A stretch of DNA of 64,000 bases from contig CALYLX010000111.1 of NCBI GenBank assembly GCA_944990035.1, positions 496,001 through 560,000 of the forward strand, read 5' to 3'. The stretch's first letter is position 1, and every line of letters starts with the position of its first letter. Both the position numbers and the translations under genes were made by a program. This DNA is from Clitopilus passeckerianus (lineage: Eukaryota > Basidiomycota > Agaricomycetes > Agaricales > Entolomataceae). Below the pieces are notes generated by a model. It saw nothing but the letters and a program-made list of their open reading frames with translations, was not told the origin of the DNA and did no database searches. This document shows, piece after piece, positions 57,691 to 64,000 of the stretch.

Positions 57691-58382
57691 GCTCAGCAGC
57701 ACAGAAAGGTTAGCTAAGGGCCTGCTTCTCAAATCCCGCCACTGATGTTGTTTCTCCAATAGGATTATATGAAATAGTCAACTCGTGTTACAACCCAGGC
57801 TGAGTGATTTCAACCAAGGAAGATATACAATGTTAGTACAACATACACGTAACGATTTTTGAATATTTGCCTAAGATGTTCTTTTCAGGTTTTTTCGTGA
57901 GGGTTCCTTATGCTGCGTATGGTTGCAGCTGGTTCATTTGGATATTTGTGGTACATCATCATAGGTCCGTGCAAATTTCAAATTCATGTCTGCATTACAA
58001 TGGACAGACCGACAGCAACACCGACCCTCCAGGTCCTCCAGGTTGCCGTGCAGGGTTGGGACAAGCATACCAGCTATAAAGACGACCCAGAACTTGTACC
58101 AATATCTGTTCATTCAAAAGTGTCATGTCCAATCACCGATCCTCCCGTGCTACCTTGCCTCCTGGCTCCCAATACGGTGCTCTAGCCTGTGCAGAACAGG
58201 GTCCACTTGTTCCTCATACCGCGTTTCATGCAGCATCCAACCCTGTTGGGCTCGAGCGCCATGCCCACCAAGCCAGTTGAGCAACCCCGCTTGAAGCAGA
58301 ATGCGAAGAATTCAATCTGCAAGACATTTCAGGTGGATCTGATTCCAAAGATGATGGTGGTGATTCTCATCCTGTTAATCAT
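57691..58382. other. Repeat-domain spacer
   Basis: No recognisable coding sequence. May hold the unidentified 3' end of the Plavaka element. Confidence 0.4.
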
Positions 58383-58846
58383 TGTTAAGCGAGTATCGCT
58401 ACTCGCTTAAACAAGTATCAAGAGTTCAGCTACTTAGTCTTCTACCAGCCTTTGTAGAGACAAGCGAGAGTAATCGAGCAAGTCGAAGTTAAAGCAAATA
58501 GCAATGTATAGGCTTTTAGGTCAAGCTGGGGAAGCAAGACCAAAAGCGTGAAAGTATTTATACAAGACTGATAGGGCTAAGGGTTGGGCATTGCACAGCA
58601 ATGCTGTGTAAGCAAAAAATAAGTATGACTCAGAGCAAGTCGGGGTAAGAGTCACTATGAGTCATGATGAGTAAATATAGTACAAGTATCTCACGATCGT
58701 GAGAATACTGAATAATCAATGTAAGAGAGATGAGTAATGCGCAGCACTGTAGAGTAATCAAGTAAATGTAAGTGGGCTGAAGTAGTAACAGTGAATTAGT
58801 AAGAAGGGAAAAAGAGTCCGGATGCGTATCCAAGGTAACTGTAACA
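58383..58846 (-). repeat. 3' LTR of family C (464 bp)
   Basis: Element sense starts TGTTACAGTTACC and ends with GCTTAACA. Shares with family A the core TCTCACGATCGTGAGA (58689-58704) and CAGCTTGACCT. Confidence 0.85.
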
Positions 58847-59439
58847 GACGACAAACAAAAGTCGTTATCTTTGTCACTGTAGTTCTGGCAGAAAGATTGT
58901 TTCCATGCCAAGGCGGTTCCCTTTTTCAAAAAGGAAAGTGCAAAGGCAATCTGTTTGTTGTTGTCGTTATAGATGTGTTGATTCAGGGTCAGGTACATCT
59001 TGACTTCCAACAACCAAACTTCGGTGTTTCTTCGGTCACCATCATATTCAAATGGTTGTCCGATTTGGAGTTCAGCGAGTTTCTTTGTTTCAGGGTTATT
59101 TTGATCTATCGTTTGTTGTTTTTGTCTCGGGGTCTGTGTGGGTGTCGGAATGTGGGTCTGTCAGTGGGGTTCTGATTCTGTTTCTGCTTCCGGTTCGGGG
59201 TCTGTTAGTGGTTCAGGTTCGGGGATAGTTACTTCAGCGAAGTAAGAGTCGTTGAGGTTAGCGCCAAGTCGAAATTTGTGCGGGTCTTCTTCTTTCTGTA
59301 CCAAGTGTCTCCACCTGTTTGCGTTGTGATCGAACTCCGCATAAGTGCTGTCGTCGAGTTGTACTACGTTGGCTGTTCCTGTGGGAGTTGAAGCGTTCGG
59401 TGGTCTTGAGAGAGATGTGGTTTCAGTGAGTTCTTGCAA
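58847..59439 (-). pseudogene. gag remnant of family C
   Basis: Frame opens at MQELTETTSLSRPP (59439), has one TGA near 59162 (EPH-stop-QTHIPT, consistent with CGA to TGA), then continues IGQPFEYDGDRRNTEVW, MYLTLNQHIYND and FALSFLKKGTALAWKQSF, the typical Ty3/gypsy gag core also seen in family A. It ends abruptly at the 3' LTR. Confidence 0.75.
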
Positions 59440-59478
59440 GAGTGGTGTACCTCTTGCAGTCGGGTGGTTGGTGGTTGT

Positions 59479-59940
59479 TGTTAAGCTAGTATCGCTACTC
59501 GCTTAAACAAGTATCAAGGATTCAGCTGCTTAGTCTTCTACCAGCCTTTGTAGAGACAAGCGAGAGTAATCGAGCAAGTCGAAGTTAAAGCAAATAGTGA
59601 TGTATAGGCTTTTAGGTCAAGCTGAGGAAGCAAGACCAAAAGTGTGAAAGTGTTTATACAAGGTTGGTAGGGCTAAGGGTTGGGCATTGCGCAGCAATGC
59701 TGTGTAAGTAAAAATAGGTATGACTCAGAGTGAGTCGGGGTAAGAGTCACTATGAGTCACGATAAGTAAGTATAGTACAAGTATCTCACGATCGTGAGAA
59801 TACTGAGCAATCAATATAAGAAAGATGAGTAATGCGCAGCATTGTAAGGTAATCAAGTAGGGGTAAGCGGGCCGAAGTAGTAACAGTGAATTAGTAAGAG
59901 GAAAAAAGAGTCCGGGTGCATATCCAAGGTAACTGTAACA
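59479..59940 (-). repeat. 5' LTR of family C (462 bp)
   Basis: Palindrome TCTCACGATCGTGAGA at 59784-59799. The inner flank (ACAACCACCAACC in element sense) lacks the AGGTCAAGCTG site, so the PBS may have been lost as well. Confidence 0.85.
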
Positions 59941-60721
59941 CATATAGCAACAAATATTCTCTCTTATTGTCTGTGATATTTCGCTTATATTCTTATCATT
60001 TACCTTAGCTACAGAAGTACAGTATAAAAGATATGTATTATTGTAGCGAAGAATTCATTCTGTTCAATTTATATTTCACTACAGACATTGGACCATTGCT
60101 GATTGAGAGGTAAGGCTCACAATCAGCAAAACACTCCCGGCATCCTCAAAATGCATTGTATTTGATGTAGTCGTCGAAATAGTAGTCCACCCACAAGGAG
60201 GGATGCCAAGAACAACACATAGCAGCGGCCTATTTTGCATCAGAAATCAATTTGACCTTGAAGTCCTCGAATCATTGACGCAGTCAAACCTTCCGGTCCA
60301 AAGCAGCCCCCATACGATTCATATGCAGTGGAGTGTAGTTGTTTTCAAGCGTTCGAAAAGTTCAAGCGAGAGCCGTTGAGATCTTGGTTGAGATACGCTC
60401 AAGTTGTTGACTATGATTCAATTGTGGCCGGAAGCTAGCTCATATATTACTGGTGGCTAACGGCGTCTTGTAAAGACCCAGTCTAAGCTCTCTTGTCTAT
60501 ATGTACCCTCCAAGGGCAGCCTCAGGCTTGAGGGCAACGCATGTTCGCTTGGATAGTTATGTCAAATCACGTGAAAATCTGTGGATATTTTTTCGTTTGC
60601 CGACCTGATTGGGCCAACCGGCCAAACGAAGCGACTCGGAAGATCCCCTTCTTGCTGTCAAGGCTCAATCTTCCAAGCTCTCTCCAGCCGTGTCCTTCCC
60701 AACGATACCAAGGACCTCACA
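59941..60721. other. Spacer and promoter region of the phosphotransferase gene
   Basis: No gene seen. It separates the repeat domain from unique sequence. Confidence 0.5.
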
Positions 60722-62493
60722 ATGGGCTACATACCTACCGCCTCGCTGGACAACTTGAAGAGATACCAGTACAAGTCGACCGACAAGTTAGTGAACATTC
60801 GACCCGAAATGCGTGCTCCATGCTGCAATCATCTCTGACGTTCGTTGCTTTGAATAGGTCGCTGGTTTCTCGATACGTTCTGAACCCATTCTGGACATGG
60901 CTCGTCACTCTTGCACCGCTGAATGTCGCTCCGAACACCGTGAGTTGATTCTCGAACTTCGGTCTGTGCCATGTATAGCTTAATACTCGCCTCGGGCAGA
61001 TCACGTTGACGGGCTTGTCGATCGTCTTCTTCAACTTCTTCACTCTACTATATTACGACCCTCTATACTTGACAGAGAAGGGTGGTGCGTCCGGGCCACC
61101 GAATTGGGTGTATTTCACGTAGGTTCTTTCTGCATGCCTGTGGCTCTGCGTACGGGACGTCATTCTGACCCCAAACCTGGATTTGTTTCCTTTTTGGTCG
61201 ATAGGTGGGCGATCGGTCTTTTTGCATACCAGAGCTTGGATGCGATTGATGGAAAGCAGGCCAGACGAACTGGAATGGCTGGGCCGCTTGGAGAGATGTT
61301 TGATCATGGTATGTCGCGTTCTAAACAAATTTAGTGAAAACTGCTCATGGCTACCTTTCAGGATGTGATGCTTTGAACACTACTGTAAGATATGCGCTGC
61401 TGGGGAAGTGGCCATATTCTAATGGATTCATGTTAGCTGGAGGTCATCCTCTGTGCCCAGGCCCTGAATCTGGGTCGTTCCTGGTGGACCGTCGCGTCCC
61501 AAATTGCCACCCTGGCCAACTTCTACCTGACCACTTGGGAAGAATACCATACTGGTGAGTTTATCGTGACACAGGCTAATTTTCCGATTCTCACACCTTT
61601 GCCAGGCCAACTCTACCTGGGAGTCTTCTCCGGGCCCGTTGAAGGCATCCTCATGATTGTCGTCATCTACATCGTGACTGGCATCTTCGGTTTGTCCCTC
61701 CCTTTTCCCTCTCACCCTAGCCTTACTCACCCACCCACCAGGCCCATCCTTCTGGGACCAAAGACTCTTCACCTTCCTGCACATCGAGCACCTCCCCCTC
61801 ATCAGCAAGCTCCCCAACTTCCCCCTCAACGAAGCATTCATGGTCTTCGGCGGCTTCGGCCTCGCCTTCAACATCTTCACCTCCTACTCCAACGTCCTCC
61901 GCGCCGCCCGCCAACGCGCCCTCTCGCGGCCCATAACCACCTCCCCCAACGGCGGCACCACCTCCATCCGCAAAACCCTCAAAGAGAAACCCTCCGCGTC
62001 GCAGCTCATTCAAGTTCTTTCTCAGAAAACGCAGAACACCCCCCTGTTGCTATTGACGCCGTTCGTGGTGTCTGCAGGAATACAGATTGCCTGGTTAAGC
62101 CAGCCGGAGGTGAACAACAGCAGGATCATCAACAGTCCTGCCTTCGTGCCCTTCTTATGTGCGTGGGGCCTGCAGTTTGCGCACCAGGTGGGGAGGATGA
62201 TTTTGGCGCATGTGACGATTGGGCCGTTCCCGAGGGGGGATTGGATTTGGATTTGGAGTATTGTGGGGGCTGTGGATGCGAATTTGCCGCATTTGATTGG
62301 GAGGGGCCCAATTATACAGACTTCGTTGAAGAGGACGACTGTATTTGTGTGGATTACGCTGATTGTGTCGTTCTTCTCGTATGCGAGGTTTGTGACGTTG
62401 GTGATTAGGGATATTACGGAGTATCTTGGGATTGCCTGCTTCACTGTGAGGAAGAAGGATAAGGATGGTGTTTGGAGGAAGGAGAAGCTGTAG
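60722..62493 (+). CDS. CDP-alcohol phosphotransferase (choline/ethanolaminephosphotransferase, Cpt1/Ept1 family)
   Basis: Catalyses the last Kennedy-pathway step, moving phosphocholine or phosphoethanolamine from its CDP form to diacylglycerol in the ER or Golgi membrane. Eight exons keep phase: 60722-60786, 60858-60939, 61000-61118, 61205-61308, 61362-61384, 61437-61554, 61606-61689 and 61742-62493, giving 448 aa. The family signature DG-x2-AR-x8-G-x3-D-x3-D is complete, reading from [13 protein letters not shown] to MFDHGCD across an intron after the DH. Several hydrophobic helices follow ([28 protein letters not shown] and others). The N-terminus [19 protein letters not shown] and the C-terminal YLGIACFTV fit the family. 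Length exceeds the yeast enzymes (about 390 aa), partly by a Ser/Thr-rich loop near [10 protein letters not shown]. Donor GTTTGT of intron 7 is atypical. Confidence 0.92.
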
Positions 62494-63023
62494 AGTGTGA
62501 GGTAGGTTCCTTGTCTTCAGGACCTACTCGCTCGCAAACTGATTGTTTTCTTTCTAGCTATCAAACTCATGCTCTGGTCATCCCAGTCAAGATACCGTCT
62601 TTAGGACTGGAGAACGATATTGACCTGCTACCAACTATATGCCAAGATGAAGATGAAGACGTTTATTCACCACGCTGTTTTTTTTACCACAATACCTTAA
62701 TGATCTGTTGTTCACGTATTACTAGATAATGTTCATAACGATAACCCTGACGTCGTTGATTTTCCCCACCTTGACTCTTTACACACGTACTACGACCCGC
62801 CCCAAACGTACAGCAATGAGTATACAGTATACTTCGTGTATTTCGTTAGATACCCTGCATTTATACCAGTCTCGTTGTGTTGCCGATCTCTGTGAATTTT
62901 AAAATTGTATTCTCCGATGAATCACCTACGAGCACCTCATTTCCACTCGACACCTTCAGATTCCAGCTAACTCTCCCAACACCATTGCCGAACGGCGTGC
63001 ACGCTGGTGGCGCACCTTTCACC
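62494..63023. other. Spacer, 3' region of the phosphotransferase gene
   Basis: No gene seen. The short frame at 62472-62729 has no recognisable motif. Confidence 0.5.
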
Positions 63024-63114
63024 GGCCTGATGGTCTAGTAGTATGATTCCTTGTTAGGGCACGCTTGCGCTGCTGATTTCGAGGAGGTCCCGGGTTCAAT
63101 TCCCGGTCAGGCCC
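63024..63114 (+). tRNA. tRNA-Pro (anticodon AGG) with 19-nt intron
   Basis: Acceptor stem GGCCTGA/TCAGGCC, anticodon stem CCTTG/CGAGG fully paired, anticodon AGG at 63056-63058, intron 63060-63078 after position 37, T stem CCGGG/CCCGG. Mature length 72. Same exon sequences as the copy at 26335 apart from the anticodon stem; the introns differ in length and sequence. Confidence 0.92.
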
Positions 63115-63435
63115 ATCACCCAATCTGGTGAAAAGTTTATTTTTCATCCCGGTGTTGCATGCATACTCGACCATAGGATCGAATTTTGGTACGTATGGCA
63201 TCGGTTTGTTGGCTCAGTGGCACTGTTTGTTGGTGCTGTCACTCCTAACAAAGTACAGCGCGGTTTCAATATTGGGTCAAACCGATGTTACTACGAGGAA
63301 ATGCTTGTTTTTTCCTCTGTGGCTCGTGCAAGGAAGCATTCCACGGTAATTGCGCTTCTAAACCGCATTCATACAAGCCAATGGAATTGAGATTCAATAA
63401 ATCCTGATTCATGAATACCCTAATTAAAAGGAAGT
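63115..63435. other. Spacer
   Basis: Nothing recognised; likely the 3' UTR of the ankyrin gene on its right side. Confidence 0.4.
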
Positions 63436-63996
63436 CTAATCTTCATCCGAGCCTGATCCTGGGCCATCTGGAGCTTCGTCGTCTATTCAGGCATGGTTCA
63501 GTCACAAGTCTTCTTTCGAGAGGATACCAACTGCTCACCGCTAGCGATATCGTCCATTGAAATGCTATTCTGCACCTGAGCTTTCTTGATCAACGGCCTG
63601 ATGTCTTGATCATTCGGGGGCAGGATGTCCAACACCGTTTCCCCGTTCTTGTCCTTGATCCTACGCGATTCTCCTGATTTAGTGTGCGTATGAAGTGGAT
63701 ACAGTAGGTGGGCTCACGTGAAATCAGCCCCAGCATCCAGTAAGGCCTCAACGATGTGTCTTCTGAGAGCTTTGTGCTCGATGTTGATGGCGAGATGGAG
63801 AGGTGTTGCGCCCTCTAGCTTGTTTATGGGGTCGACATCACAGTATTCGCGAGATAGGATATGTTCAAGGACATCCGTGGAACCGTTTGCTACACTGATC
63901 AAAAGGGTGAGAAGCTTGAGCGTGTTCAATAAAACAAAACGCGTACGCATTGTGCAGAGCTGTCAAAGGACATGGCTGAATATCGATTTGTGCCAT
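63436..63996 (-). CDS. Small ankyrin-repeat protein
   Basis: Four exons on the minus strand: 63996-63947, 63894-63718, 63660-63539 and 63482-63436, phase kept throughout, 131 aa. Two to three ankyrin units are visible: PLTALHNAVANGSTDVLEHIL, GATPLHLAINIEHKALRRHIVEALLDAGAD split here as two helices and a turn, and a short KDKNGETVLDIL. The C-terminus is acidic (SDDEAPDGPGSGSDED). Ankyrin repeats mediate protein binding; the partner cannot be told. The start at 63996 is only 4 nt from the window edge, so a longer N-terminus outside cannot be ruled out, though MAQIDIQPCPLTALHNA is a plausible beginning. Confidence 0.8.
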
Positions 63997-64000
63997 GGAG

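Larger units (their letters stand above)
58383..59940 (-). mobile_element. Family C LTR retroelement, internally deleted (LTR-gag-LTR)
   Basis: Two minus-strand LTRs (464 and 462 bp, visibly diverged) enclose only 632 bp with a gag remnant. The 3' LTR joins directly to gag, so the rest of gag, all of pol and the polypurine tract are gone. No matching 5-bp flanks (ATCAT and CATAT). Confidence 0.8.

Overview
The window is fungal, most probably a basidiomycete of the Agaricomycetes. The host genes have many short introns of about 50-65 nt. The mobile elements are of types typical of that group: chromodomain Ty3/gypsy elements, a Plavaka-type transposase and a large TA-inserting DDE transposon. 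No bacterial-type operons are present.

Layout. Positions 1-9.7 kb hold nothing I can recognise. A long, low-complexity CBM21 protein gene, probably a protein phosphatase 1 glycogen-targeting subunit, lies at 9.7-13.3 kb. A mostly empty stretch follows, with one possible small gene at 16.1 kb. Next come cytochrome c oxidase subunit VI (COX6, minus strand, 19.6-20.0 kb), a Gcn4-like bZIP factor (22.5-23.1 kb) and a 14-exon M17 leucine aminopeptidase (23.8-26.1 kb). An intron-containing tRNA-Pro(AGG) on the minus strand marks the left edge of a repeat domain of about 33 kb. On the right side are a CDP-alcohol phosphotransferase gene (60.7-62.5 kb), a second intron-containing tRNA-Pro(AGG) on the plus strand, and a small ankyrin-repeat gene (minus, 63.4-64.0 kb).

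The repeat domain (about 26.9-59.9 kb) is nested. It holds a NACHT remnant, a 283-bp MITE, and two young full-length family A chromoviruses: A2 (27842-35029, minus, TSD GAGGT) and A1 (48371-55619, plus, TSD GTAAG). Each has LTRs identical to one another by eye. It also holds a head-to-head chimera of two family A fragments (35112-40743), a decayed second Ty3/gypsy family (B) whose YMDD codon is split by a 3.1-kb TA-flanked DNA transposon, and a Plavaka transposase pseudogene split by A1 exactly at a splice donor. A gag-LTR deletion derivative of a third family (C) closes the domain.

Family A is the most interesting content. Its transcript start is predicted to be complementary to its own primer-binding site (Tf1/sushi-style self-priming). 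The leader has no ATG for 778 nt yet carries a 187-codon open frame in phase with gag. Gag and pol appear to be joined by a -1 slip at GGGTTTT. An extra third ORF with two Cys/His clusters follows the chromodomain. Its LTRs carry a 20-bp palindrome, shared in core with family C, and Gcn4/AP-1-type TGA(C/G)TCA sites. All assignments come from reading motifs by eye; no database search was run.
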